Origin: Prorocentrum cordatum
Taxonomy: Eukaryota > Sar > Dinophyceae > Prorocentrales > Prorocentraceae
NCBI GenBank assembly: GCA_963575745.1
Contig: CAUYUJ010014771.1
Span: forward strand, 819,593-883,592
DNA: 64,000 bases
Reading direction: 5' to 3'
Each line of letters starts with the position of its first letter. Positions within the stretch are counted from its first letter, which is position 1. Below are positions 20,121 through 29,969 of this stretch, one piece after another. The notes below the pieces were generated by a model. The model was not told where the DNA came from, searched no databases, and was given only the letters and a program-made list of their open reading frames with translations. The translations under genes were made by a program, and so were the position numbers.

Positions 20121-21849
20121 GGCTCGGGGGTGAAAAGGGGCCCCCTGCAAAACGGCAGCGGGCGTAAACCATTCAAACCTATCCCATCCTCCTCCTCCTC
20201 CTCTTCCTCCTCCTCCTCCCTCTTCCTCCTCCTCTTCGCATTCCTCCTCCTCCCCCTCCTCCTCCTCCTCCTCCTCCTCCTCGGACGTATCCGAAGGGGG
20301 GTTCGTAGGTCATCACGCGTCAACCTCAGCCTGATGTAAGAGCTGAGATCGAAAGCTTCAACCTCAGCCTTATGTAAGAGCTCATTGGAAAGTCTCAGAG
20401 CAGGAATCCTTTGGAAAGCACCACAAAAGGGATTCGATTGGAAAGCCTCACGCAAGGAATCCTTTGGAAAGCACCACAAAGGGATTCGATGGGAAAGCCT
20501 CACAAAAGGAATCCTTTGGAAAGCATCACAAAGGAATTGCATTGGAAAACCTTACACAAGGAATCTTTTGGAAAGCACCACAAAGGAATTCTATTGGAAA
20601 GCCACACAAAATGAATCCTGTGGAAAGCACCACAAAGGGATTCCATTGGAAAACCGCACAAAAGGAATCCTTCGGAGAGCACCACAGCGGGATTCTATTG
20701 GAAAGCCTCATTAAAGGAATCCTTTGGAAAGCACCACAAAAGGGATTAGATCGGAAAGTCTCGCAGCAGGAATCCTTTGGAAAGCACCACAAAGGGATTC
20801 GATTGAAAAGCCTCACAGCAGGAATCCTTTGAGCACCACAAATGGATTCTATGGGAAAGTCTCGCCAAAAAAAAAAACGGTGGAAAGCACCGCAAAGGAA
20901 TTCGATTGGAAAGCCTCACAAAAAGGAATCCTTTGGAAAGCATCGCAAAGGAATGTTATTGGAAAACCGCACCTGCGGCGCCTTCTTCTCTTCCCTCTTT
21001 TTCTCATTGTAGCGGCGGTTCCGCTCTCGCTTCCGCTCGAAAGCCTCAGTGCCTGGCTTTGGGTTCCCCCTTGTTGGGGGAAAAAAGCAGGGAGTGGCGC
21101 AGCGAGCTGCTTGAGCTTCGGTCGGGGCGCAGCGTGCTAGCTGCCGCTGGCTCCTCCTCCTCCTCCTCCTCATCCCCCTCCTCCTCCTCCTCCTCCTCCT
21201 CCTCCTCCTCCTCTTCCTCCTCCTCCTTCCACAACGGCAAGGAGAACCGAAGAAAACCAAAGGAACAACCAACAAAAACAAAGAAACCAAAGGGCTGGAG
21301 CCGAAACACATAGAAACACCGAAGGAAAAACAAACACAAAAACAGGCAAATATTCACAGACCTACCATTCCCACCCCCACGCTCCACCGAGAAGGGTGCC
21401 TGAGTTTTGTTGTTTTTTTGTTTTTTTGCTTGTTGTTCATTCGGTCTTTGCTTAGCTGTCAATTCCAAGCCTTTGTTTTTTGTTTTTTGTCCGTAGGTTG
21501 TTGTTATTTTCTGCAACACACATGTTGTTTCCTTGGGTGTTCTTTTGTTTTTCCCTGCCGCCGTGGGAGGATGGAGGAGGGGAAGGGGGGATGAAGGCGG
21601 ATGGGGAGGGAAGGGAAATGAAGAGGAGGAGGAAGAGGAAGAGGAAGAGGAGGAGGAGGAGGAGGAGGAGGAGGAGAAGGGGGAGGAGGAGGAGGAGGAG
21701 GAGGAGGAAAAGGGGGATGAGGAAGAGGAGGAGAAGGAAACGGAGGAACATAATGAGGAGGAGGAGGAGGAGGAGGAGGAGGATAGCAGAGGTTTCACTG
21801 GTTCACGCCCGTTTTCATTTTCCAGAGGGCCCCCTTTCACCCCGAAGCC
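20121..21849. mobile_element. non-autonomous TIR DNA transposon (1729 bp, 8-bp TSD)
   Basis: The left end GGCTCGGGGGTGAAAAGGGG and the reverse complement of the right end GGCTTCGGGGTGAAAGGGGG are inverted repeats that stay alignable for about 80 bases (about 80% by eye) up to a TCC/GGA tract on each side. An 8-bp target duplication flanks it. The interior holds a TCC tract, an eleven-copy 53-bp array, a second TCC tract, A-rich DNA and a GGA tract; no transposase is present. Eight-base duplications are typical of hAT elements, but the termini are not classic hAT ends, so I leave the superfamily open. Confidence 0.85.
20385..20970 (+). repeat. 53-bp tandem array (about 11 copies)
   Basis: Each unit is GGAATCCTTTGGAAAGCACC followed by ACAAAGGGATTCGATTGGAAAGCCTCACAAAA. 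The two halves resemble each other, so the unit itself is a doubled ~26-mer. The frames reading WKAPQ, WKAS and GKHHKGI repeats come from the array. It lies inside the TIR transposon. Confidence 0.9.
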
Positions 21850-21857
21850 GCATAAGA

Positions 21858-22620
21858 ATAGACCTGCACACGCAGGAGGTGATTGGTAGCCACGGCTATG
21901 CGGACGGCAGGCCGGCCGTGGCCGATTGCCCATGCCCGTCCGACGTAGACTCCATGGATACCATCACTTGTTTTCCGATTACTCGCCTCAGACAGCTCGC
22001 GAATGCGGTTGGAGTCGTGCACCCACCGGCGTCATGAAACTAATAAGTCCCTCATCTTCTCCCAACCACGACTCAGTCGTTGGTTGTACTATACCGCGCC
22101 AAGGCTTAGCCGAAGGCCGTGCGGCTGCGCTTAGGAGCCTTTGCTTGCACGGGGCCTCAGGATGTTTGCCACAAGCGTGGGTCAAGGACTTGACTCCGCC
22201 ACAACCGCTGCAGCACCCGGCCAAAGTGAGGATGCAGATGAGGGCTCGGGTGGCGTTGACCTTGTCGACATCGACGCACCGCCCGATTTCGATCCAGATG
22301 ATGCTGAGGTTGAGGTGCCAGTCTCTGCGGCTGAGCGACTCAAAAAGAGCGCGCCCCCCCCTCCCCCCCCCGCATTTGCTAATTCATGCCCCGAAGAACC
22401 CCTTTTGCTCAGTATGTAACTGGGCAAAGGCTTTATGGCGTCAACAGAGAAAGGTGCGCAACAAAGGGATTGGGGCACCTAGACCATGCGCGAGCCCCGT
22501 CACGTTCGGACACCTGACCACAATGGATCACTGGCTTGCGATGGATTACCAACGGCGGGGCTCCACGTTGAGACCGCGCGCGTGACCTTTCGCGACCAAG
22601 GGTGTGCATGATAAGTATAC
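21858..22620 (+). pseudogene. Copia polyprotein: protease tail to integrase zinc domain
   Basis: The frame resumes from the split protease (RIDLHTQEVIGSHGYADG) and stops at 22035. The integrase zinc domain appears in another frame as HAPKNPFCSVCNWAKALW, with the His and two Cys of the HHCC module. It is followed by FGHLTTMDHWLAMDY, where the first catalytic Asp of the integrase core normally sits (typical form FGDLxTxDH). Frameshifts separate these pieces. Confidence 0.75.
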
Positions 22621-23673
22621 GGCTCACGTGTGAAATTTTTGATCAACATTAAAGCTCCGGGAGAGAAGTTAGAATATTGTTACATTGACGGTGCGAGGGA
22701 ATTAGCACGCGCGTGCATAAACTTAATGCCAGCACATGATCTCACCATCCCTGGCAACAAGAAGCAAATGGCTGTCGCTGAACGGTCCAATGGAACCGCT
22801 CAGATGGGGGCCCGAGCCGTGTTGATGCCGGACAGCCTTCCCCCACCTCGTTGGACATATGCCGTCAGATATTTTTGTCTCTGCTACAATGCGCGGATCC
22901 CTGCGGAAGGCGATTCGTCATGGAAGCGTAGGTTCGGACGCGACTTTGCTGCTCCGCTCCTTCCGTTTGGACCCTTCGTACGCTTCATGCCCCTTCCTGA
23001 ATCTAGGTTTCGGATCGCCAAAACCAGCGGGGCTCTGGCCGCGGGTATTTACTTCGGATATGCACGCGCAGCGGGGGGCATGGTGGGGCCCGAGAGCTAT
23101 GCGTCACCGTTGAGACATCCAGACGGACTCAACATGGAAACAGGGCGGACGCCAGCTGGCAAGCGCCCGATCATTGAGAAGTCTGATCAAGTCTACAGCA
23201 ATATTTTGGATGGCACTGCGGCTGATCAAGAGCCAAAGCTCCCCATGAGGGAAGCATATGAGAAAGCCCAGACCGAACTCAATAATGTTATAATATCCCC
23301 GGGTGGTTCTCCTGCCGGCCCAGCCGGGCAGCGGGCCCGACTGGGTTCACAGACGGCCCCGCCGTTCAATGATCGAGGCCCTGGCGATCCGATGTCACCG
23401 CCCCCGCCGCGGGGCGAGGCCGCAACGCCGCCGGGCCCCGAAGGTGACTCTGATGATGATGGTCGGGGGGGAATTATGGTGGGGGATGCGCCTGCGGCTC
23501 CGGATGGTCGGGGCCCTCAACGAGACTCGAGACCAGATAGTAATCCGAAAGAAAGTTCGGTCTCGCCCATGTCGAGTATAGATTGGATCGACAATCCAAC
23601 GTCTCCGTGGCCCAGCCGAGATCGAGAGCGCCCGGGCCAGGCCATCTTCTCGCCCGTACCACGCACAATTTAG
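22620..23673 (+). pseudogene. Copia integrase core, C-terminal part, and linker
   Basis: CYIDGARELARACINL supplies the second catalytic Asp and MAVAERSNGTAQMGARAVL the Glu of the DDE triad. WTYAVRYFCLCYNARIP, SSWKRRFGRDFAAPLLPFG and SGALAAGIYFGYARAAGG follow exactly the order of dinoflagellate Copia integrases. The enzyme would insert cDNA into the chromosome. The frame goes on into a Pro/Gly-rich linker and shifts near 23670. A hairpin at 23312 falls in the linker and adds a PAGPAG-like stretch. Confidence 0.85.
23312..23331 (+). repeat. bulged hairpin, core CGGC-CCA-GCCG
   Basis: Inner stem CGGC/GCCG, one unpaired G on the 3' arm, outer stem CTGC/GCAG. Confidence 0.7.
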
Positions 23674-24524
23674 ACATGATGCAATATTATGAAGATCGAC
23701 GCGTCGTGGTTAGGCCCACCAAGGATGATCTTACCGAGAAGTTGACATTGAGAGGGAGACGGAGAACGTGCAGTAGTCGAGTCGTGTTGTGCTACGATCC
23801 AGATTACGTACCTGTCACTAGAGTGTGGGTCACTGACCCTAACCCATTGCATGGTGCTCAATGGCTCAAAAAGTTACCAAATTCCATCAGCCCGGGGATT
23901 TACCCGAGCCGATGGTTCAACGTGAGTCATGCCGAACGAAGGAAGGCCGTGGAACAGTTCCGACTCGAGAAGCGAAGCTTCTTCGGTATCGAAGACCCAG
24001 GACCTTGCATTGCTCTCTTTCGGGACATTGGGATCGACCCGGCCACGTTCCAGGAAGAGGCCCAAGGACTTGAAGAGCCAAGACTCTCCGACAGCACTCT
24101 CCATCCTGGGGCAGACATCCGGCAACAAAAGAAAGGAGAAACAATAGTACCAGAAGGAACTGAGGTCGATTGGCACGCGCTGTTACACCCTGCTGGACCG
24201 GCAGAGGAACTGTCTACAGATACAGGCTCAGGGGGCGATGAAGGCGCATTCGATGATGAGGGGGCGCGGCGGAAGCAGACCTTGCATGGCGGGGCCATTT
24301 TAAGGGGCGGGGCACCTCCTGACTCAGTCGGCGAGGACATTGACCTCCCTGGTCTGCCAGGCCTCAGAGAGGATAGCCTGACTTCGAGTCCGGCGGCCGC
24401 CGCGTCGCGACGCAGCGCGCCCCGAATGCCATTGCAAACAGCAACCTTCCATCCCCGAACTCGGCGTCGAACATTTCTATACAGACATGCCAACTTCCCA
24501 CTGCGTTGCGCCCGCCGCGCCTAG
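23674..24524 (+). pseudogene. Copia polyprotein region between integrase and RT
   Basis: The frame reads YYEDRRVVVRPTKDDLTEK, VTRVWVTDPNPLHGAQWLKK and WFNVSHAERRKAVEQFRLEK, then an acidic linker (SGGDEGAFDDEGARRKQ). It sits where the integrase tail and the connection to RT are expected. I do not recognise a catalytic domain. A hairpin at 24315-24336 lies inside. Confidence 0.6.
24315..24336 (+). repeat. bulged hairpin, core CTGACT-C-AGTCGG
   Basis: Inner 6-bp stem with one T-G pair, one unpaired C on the 3' arm, outer stem CCTC/GAGG. Confidence 0.7.
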
Positions 24525-24599
24525 ATGCCCCCCTGGCTCGGTCCGCGCCCAAGGCCGAAACACATGTTAATCAGAGGCAATTGTTAATCAAGATGCCCG

Positions 24600-25374
24600 A
24601 CAGGCCCTGCGAACAGAGCGGGGTCGACTGCGCAGCATCGGTACATGGGATGAATCAGGCGCCATGGAGTACAATGGCGCGATCCGACAAAGAAAGGGAC
24701 AAACAAATCATTCGCACGCTTCTTTACGATCTCAGTCAAAGATGTCTGAACTCCCGCTGGGGCATAAAGACCGCAAATACAGAGGTGGGGTTGTGTTCGA
24801 CGGATCGGATGTCAGAGATAAACATAAAGAAACCGCCTTATGCCAAGAACTTCCCAGCAGTCCGGCGGCGACGCAGGCCAGTAAAGCAGCAGACGCGCGC
24901 GGCCTGTTCGAGGGGCATGACATCCAACAGGCCAGTGCCAAACAGGCCTGCGCCCAATCCAAGCTTGGCGGAGCCCCGACGTGGATTTTCTGGCCGCGCG
25001 ACGAATGGCCGCCTGCCTGGAAAGACATGCGCAACACCGTGCGCCCACGGACACTTTTGCTATACGGGCATCCCGACTCAGGAGGATACTGGGAACAACA
25101 TTGTGAGGGGCACGTTGTTTCGAAAGGCCTCATGAAGTGTAGTCTTTGGCGTAGTTGTTACTTTCATCCGAAGTTGCGATTGTTTCCTTTAACTTATGTT
25201 GGCGACTTCAAACTTGCTGGACCCAAAGATAATCTCGACAAAGGATGGCGTCTATTACAGGGGCCCTCGGAGGGTTGCCCTAAATGTATAGAAATAGATC
25301 CTCCTACAGATGTGGGGCGTTATCTAGGATGCGAACATGATTTGTCCACGCAGTACGCAGAATGGCAAGGATAA
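24600..25374 (+). pseudogene. Copia reverse transcriptase (second element)
   Basis: GGAPTWIFWPRDEWPPAW, LLLYGHPDSGGYWEQHCEGH and CYFHPKLRLFPLTYVGDFKL match the palm and fingers of dinoflagellate Copia RTs, ending with VGRYLGCEHD. The YVDD box reads YVGD (Gly codon 25201-25203). The first catalytic Asp region reads SAKQACAQSKL where an Asp-Ala...Tyr-Thr-Gln motif is usual. Both changes would abolish polymerisation. The frame stops at 25372-25374. Confidence 0.83.
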
Positions 25375-25446
25375 CCACCGGCGGCACTTGACCCTCTGCC
25401 ACCAACCGGAGAACGACCGGAGAGCGATGATGAGAATGCGGGGGGT

Positions 25447-25472
25447 GGCTCATCGGCACAGCCGACTGAGCC
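25447..25472 (+). repeat. bulged hairpin, core TCGGC-ACA-GCCGA
   Basis: Inner 5-bp stem, one unpaired C on the 3' arm, outer 6-bp stem GGCTCA/TGAGCC. Confidence 0.78.
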
Positions 25473-25494
25473 CTATCAGCCCAGGAAACCAAGG

Positions 25495-26580
25495 ATGGTC
25501 CGGACCATTGAGTACGATATGACAGAATGGCTCGAATCATGTATCACGTTGCATGCACAATTGACGGATGCTGACCCCGCTATATATCCTGCTGCGGGCA
25601 CGCCTTTCGGCCCTGAACTCATTGAATTTGAGGATGGACAGGGGGGCCCGCGGGGTGAGATGCACCCGCCAGCAGAGGAAGGAAGCATTGGCCCACGCGC
25701 TGAGGATCAACGTCGACTCTGGTCCTCGGGACAAGCAGGTCGAGGTTCCCGGCCTAGCCGCCGAACCTGGCCCAGATGATCCAGAGCCACCAACTCCGTC
25801 GGGAGTGCTTCGGCCGATTGCTGCCGGAGCTTCATGAAAATATTGCGCGGGGCGAGAGTGGCTCGTTTTGATCTCCTGCGCGCGGCGCGTCGCGCAGCCA
25901 GCTGCGTTGCGAAGTGAACGGGGCAACCAGACATTGATATTTTACAATTAATATGGCCAATTAATTCGACAACTCGGTACAACATGACATCGTGGGTTTC
26001 TGATAAGATGGATGACCTCGCAGTCAGACATTATTCAGACGCTGATCTTGCCAGCGATTTGCGAGCGCACCGCAGTGCAAGTTCCGGCCATCAAGTAATT
26101 CGGGCACCCTGCGCGAGGGCTAACCAGAGCATGGTTTCTCGTTGACAGACTTGTGCGTCTCATAGTACACTTGAAGCATGCGCTGTTGCGGCAGACCCGG
26201 CATTGCGGACTGAACTGTTGCCTGCGTTGCCTCTGTGAAAAATTCTGCTACAAAGACAGGTCAAATGCACGTTTATGGAAGATAATCAAGCAGCGCGCAA
26301 GGTCATCAAAGCGGGGGGCTCGATGAAATGAATGCACCTCCCCAGAACACATCGCATAGATGCCGCTGCCATTTCTGAGCAATTCACTCGAGGGATTGTT
26401 GATTGACAGCGCGAACGCACGCAGAACGAAGCCGCTGATATTGGTACTGGGCGTTTTACAGACCCGCTGGCGCGGGTCAAAGTGCTTTACCTTGTCAATA
26501 TTGTGGCTCCCAAGTTTTGGAAAGTCAACCGTTGCCAGGACTACCTGGCGTCGACGTTCACTGATGGCCTTCCCCTGAAA
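25495..26580 (+). pseudogene. Copia thumb/connection and RNase H (second element)
   Basis: VRTIEYDMTEWLESCITLHA is the usual lead-in after Copia RT. In later frames I can read KILRGARVARFDLLRA, WVSDKMDDLAVRHYSDADLA (RNase H Asp), CASHSTLEACAVAADPALR (Glu) and FMEDNQAARKVIKAGGSMK (Asp), then a TGA and MHLPRTHRIDAAAISEQF. All family landmarks are present, but they are spread over frames with at least four stops. RNase H would remove RNA from the RNA:DNA hybrid. This copy is dead. Confidence 0.78.
25876..25897 (+). repeat. bulged hairpin, outer stem CTGCGCG/CGCGCAG
   Basis: Inner CG-GCG-CG, one unpaired T on the 3' arm, outer 7-bp stem. It sits inside the Copia connection domain. Confidence 0.65.
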
Positions 26581-26811
26581 CCCGGAGGGATTCTCAAGCC
26601 GCGGATAGGTTCCAAGGCGGCGGCGCGCCAAGGAGCTATTCTGCCGAGCAAAAAGATGCGTAGAAAGAAGAGCCAAGAGCCACCAAAGGCAGGCCTGCGA
26701 TGACTACACCTAGAACAGAGGTGGTGCAACCGGGCCCGGCGATCAAACAAGGCGCCCGGCACCTGCTCTCGGCCCAGCGGCTGCAGCCAAGCAAAGCGTC
26801 GGTGACGCATC

Positions 26812-26822
26812 CGGCTTAGCCG
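26812..26822 (+). repeat. hairpin CGGCT-T-AGCCG
   Basis: Perfect 5-bp stem. GCAT/ATGC at 26807-26810 and 26826-26829 can extend it across a small internal loop. Confidence 0.65.
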
Positions 26823-27084
26823 AAAATGCATGCGGCACAATGCCCTCCGCTACAGAACAGGAAGGTTTCAGGAAAGGCCCCCACGTTTGATTTGACCAGC
26901 AGCGAATCAGACGCTTCGGATATACACATAAAAGTTTGTGATGCCCAGGGGATATTTGAAAAAAAGGAGCGATAATAAGATTACCGACGCGGCCGCAGCC
27001 AAATTGAGAAACAATGAGTTGCCTCAGTCGACACCACAGCAAAATAATGACCTATCGACGACCGCATATGAAGCGAACGGGTTC

Positions 27085-27101
27085 GGGGGCGAATCGCCCC
27101 C
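27085..27101 (+). repeat. hairpin GGGGGCG-AAT-CGCCCCC
   Basis: A perfect 7-bp stem with a 3-nt loop. The same hairpin with loop ATT is at 30003-30019. The two bracket the AGT/CTGTAGT higher-order repeat. Confidence 0.7.
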
Positions 27102-27110
27102 TTGCGAAAA

Positions 27111-27530
27111 TCATCAAATCATCCTTGCGTGGTTGTGTGTTGTTCTTCCTTCGCCCCCTTTTTCTTTTCCCGTTCGTTTTTCATGCTTCTCATTTTTTAA
27201 CGTTCGCGAACCTCGCTGCGCGAATATCTCTGGATGGTGCGCGGTGAGGAACTCGGTTCTGCGAACCTCGCTGACTCGGGCGCGTCGCCGCGCAGGGCGA
27301 GGGCGGGGGCGGGGCTTCCGCTTCCCCCTGGCCGCCGGCGCCTCGGGGAGCGGGGGGGGGGGGGGGCAAAAAATAAAGAAAGAAGAAAAACGCATGTTGT
27401 CTTTTATCTCTCATCGTTTCTTTTTTTTCCCGCCCCCCCCCAGGCGCCGGCGGCGGAGGATTGCAACCGCGGCGCGTTGCAATCGCATTGAGAAGCGTTG
27501 CAACCGCATTGCAGCAGCAGTGCTATAGTA
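27111..27530. other. unassigned DNA with G, A and C runs
   Basis: It contains a G run at 27350-27366, an A-rich patch and a T run and C run at 27421-27441. Frames on both strands are low complexity. No gene is supported. Confidence 0.4.
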
Positions 27531-29447
27531 CTGACTGTCGCAGTAGTAGTACTGCAGTAGTGTAAGATTCGTTGTGCTTTACTACTGCAGCATTCTAGAA
27601 TTGTCGTAGTAGCGCTGCATTAATGGTGTGGCAGCACTGTGTTAGTCCTGTAGCTGCAGTAGAAGTAGTAGTTGAAGTAGCAGTAGTAGTAGTAGTAGCA
27701 GCACCACTCCGGCCTTGCAGTAGAGGTCATACGCGAGCGTTTGCTCTCGTAGTCGCACTGTAGAAGTGTAGTAGAAGTAGTCCACGGCTGCAGTACTCGA
27801 GCAGAGTAGCACCACCCTCGAACGGTAGTGCTTCAGTGGTAGTCTGCAAGAAGATTGCTGCAGTCGTGTGAGGCTGCGCCGCGCAACTGCAGTAGTGGTA
27901 CTGTGAACGCAGCACTCTAATATATTATCCGTACGAGTAGAATTGCCTGCCGTGGTGATACTACTGTAGTAGGACTATTCAGATGCCGAGGTCTATCAGC
28001 ACAACTGTAGTACTCTAATACTGTAGTGCTGTAGTGGTTGCATTGAAATTGTCGTAGTTCAGTACTTAAACAATAGTACTGCCATAATGGTACTCTAGTA
28101 TTGAACCAGTGGTACTCTGATACCGTGCTAAGCCAGTACCACTATTGCATGAACGAAGTGGCAACACTGTAATAGCCCTGTAGTTGTAATCGGAGTAGTA
28201 GTACTCAGGTATCGCAGTAAAGATCATACTCTAGTGCTTGCTTTAGTAGTCGCACTGTAGCACTGTCGTAGAAGTAGTCCCCACTGTAGTCTCCTCGAAC
28301 TGTAGGGCTTCAGCGGTAGTGGTTTAGGGAGAGTGCTGTACTATTGCGGAGCCGCGCTGTACCATTGTAATGCTGGCGTTGCAGATGCCGTGCTCTAGTT
28401 GTGCCATCGTAGGGCAGCACGCTACTACTCCCTGCAGTGAGTGTTCTGCAGTATCGTCGTGGGAATATTCGAATGCCGTCGTCTATCAGCACTGTTGCAG
28501 CGTTTTAATACTGTAGTGCTGTAGCGGTGACACATACATAGTCCTAGGACCGTACTCATGCAGTAGTACTGCAGTAGTGGCACTCTAGTGCTGGACCAGT
28601 GGTACTCGGACACCGTGCTAAGCCAGTAGTAGAATTGCATTAACGAAGTGGCAGCGCTGCAGTAGCCCTGTAGCTGTAATGGTAGTACTCAGGTCCCGCA
28701 GTAAAACATCATACTCTAGTACTTGCTTTAGTACTCGCACTGGTGTAGTGCAGTAGTAATGTACTACTGTAGTACTCCAGTACAGTACTAGTGCTTTTCA
28801 GCTGTAATGCTTTAGCGGTGGTGTTGTAGGAAGATGGTTGTACTATTGTGGGGCCGTGCTGTGCTATTGCAGTAGTGGTGCTGCAGAAGCAGTGTTCTTG
28901 TACAATATTCGTTAAAGTACTATTCTACGACTGCTTGCAGTGCGTGTGCAATAATTTTGTAGTAGGAATAATCTAGCACCGTCGTAGTGCTCCAGTACGG
29001 TTGTGGTGTTTTGACATTGCCGTAGTATCGCAGCACTGTTGTACTGATCTAGTCCTGAAATGCTGTAGTGGTGGCATTACAACTGTCGTAGTACAGTACT
29101 CTAGCATAAGTACTGCACTCGTGGCACTTTAGTAGCGTATCGTAGTCTAAAGCTGGCAGTAGTAATAATGGAACTCTACCATTGGAGTGTTCAGTTGTTT
29201 TTTTATTGCAGTCGTAGTAGTGCTCTGGCACAGTAGTAATGGTAACACTGTAGTGGCGGCTGCGCGAGTAATACCATACTGTACTGCGGCAGCACTCTGG
29301 TACGGTCGCGCTGTAGTAGTACTAGTAGCCGTAGTAGTAGTAGTAGCAGTAGTAGTAGTAGTAGTAGTCGTCGTAGTCGTAGTCGTACTAGTAGTACTGC
29401 TAGTGTCGTAGGAGCAGTCGTACTCCAATACTGTAGTAGTAGTAGTC

Positions 29448-29480
<33 letters not shown>

Positions 29481-29520
29481 CTGTTATAGTAGTGTGGTGA
29501 TAGTAATACCCTAGTACAGC
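27530..29520. repeat. ~0.5-kb higher-order repeat of CTGTAGTAG-type DNA
   Basis: The 2-kb tract is made of degenerate GTAGTA/CTGTAGT triplets organised into longer units. Corresponding landmarks (GCATTAA..GAAGTGGCAGC, then TAGCCCTGTAG, then TCATACTCTAG, then AGTCGCACTG) recur near 27620, 28150 and 28635, a period of about 490-530 bases. It ends in nearly pure AGT repeats (29330-29480). Stops are frequent in all frames. Confidence 0.8.
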
Positions 29521-29840
29521 AATAGCAAGGCTGAGGCGCAGGCGAGGCTGTGGTTGAGGCTTCGGCTTCAGCTTCGGCTGGGGTTCATGTTAGGTTGAGG
29601 CTGAAGCTTAGATAGGGACTTAGGCTAGTCTTCGGATGGGTTTTGGCTGAGACTCACGCCAGGGTTTAGGCCGAGGTTCGGGCCAGGTTCAGGCTATGCC
29701 TAGGCTGAGGCGTGGGCTAGGCTGGGGCCCAGGCTGGGCGTAGGCAAGGCTCAGGTTAATATGAGGCTTAGGCGGAGCTGGCTCAGGCTAGGGCTCAGGC
29801 GCGGCTGACTTAGGCTGGCTGGGGCTGAGGCCCAGTCCGC
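29521..29840. repeat. degenerate GGCTNAGG hexamer/octamer tract
   Basis: AGGCTGAGGC, AGGCTTAGG and AGGCTCAGG variants recur every 6-12 bases across about 320 bases. The pattern is too degenerate to give a single unit. It directly precedes the methyltransferase-like frame. Confidence 0.7.
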
Positions 29841-29969
29841 CCCAGGAAAAAGTTATCGCGTCGTCGCGGAAGGCGCAATGCGAGGACATGGGGGACGCGG
29901 GCATTCAGGCATTTTGTTTGGTCGGAGGCAGCACGCGCATCAACCGGCAACTCTCCTGCACGAGCCGCC

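Larger units (their letters stand above)
26581..27110 (+). other. Copia 3' tail region without recognised domain
   Basis: Short frames (PKAGL, KASVTHPA, GIFEKKERDNKIT) continue the base composition of the gag-pol region and include hairpins at 26812 and 27085. I find no domain. Confidence 0.4.

Noticed and set aside
20385-20970. WKAP/GKHHKGI repeat protein
   Set aside because: The 53-bp period is not a multiple of three, so frames drift; the array lies inside a non-coding TIR transposon.
29521-29840. Telomere-like tract
   Set aside because: The GGCTNAGG units are not TTTAGGG-like and are too degenerate; the location is internal.
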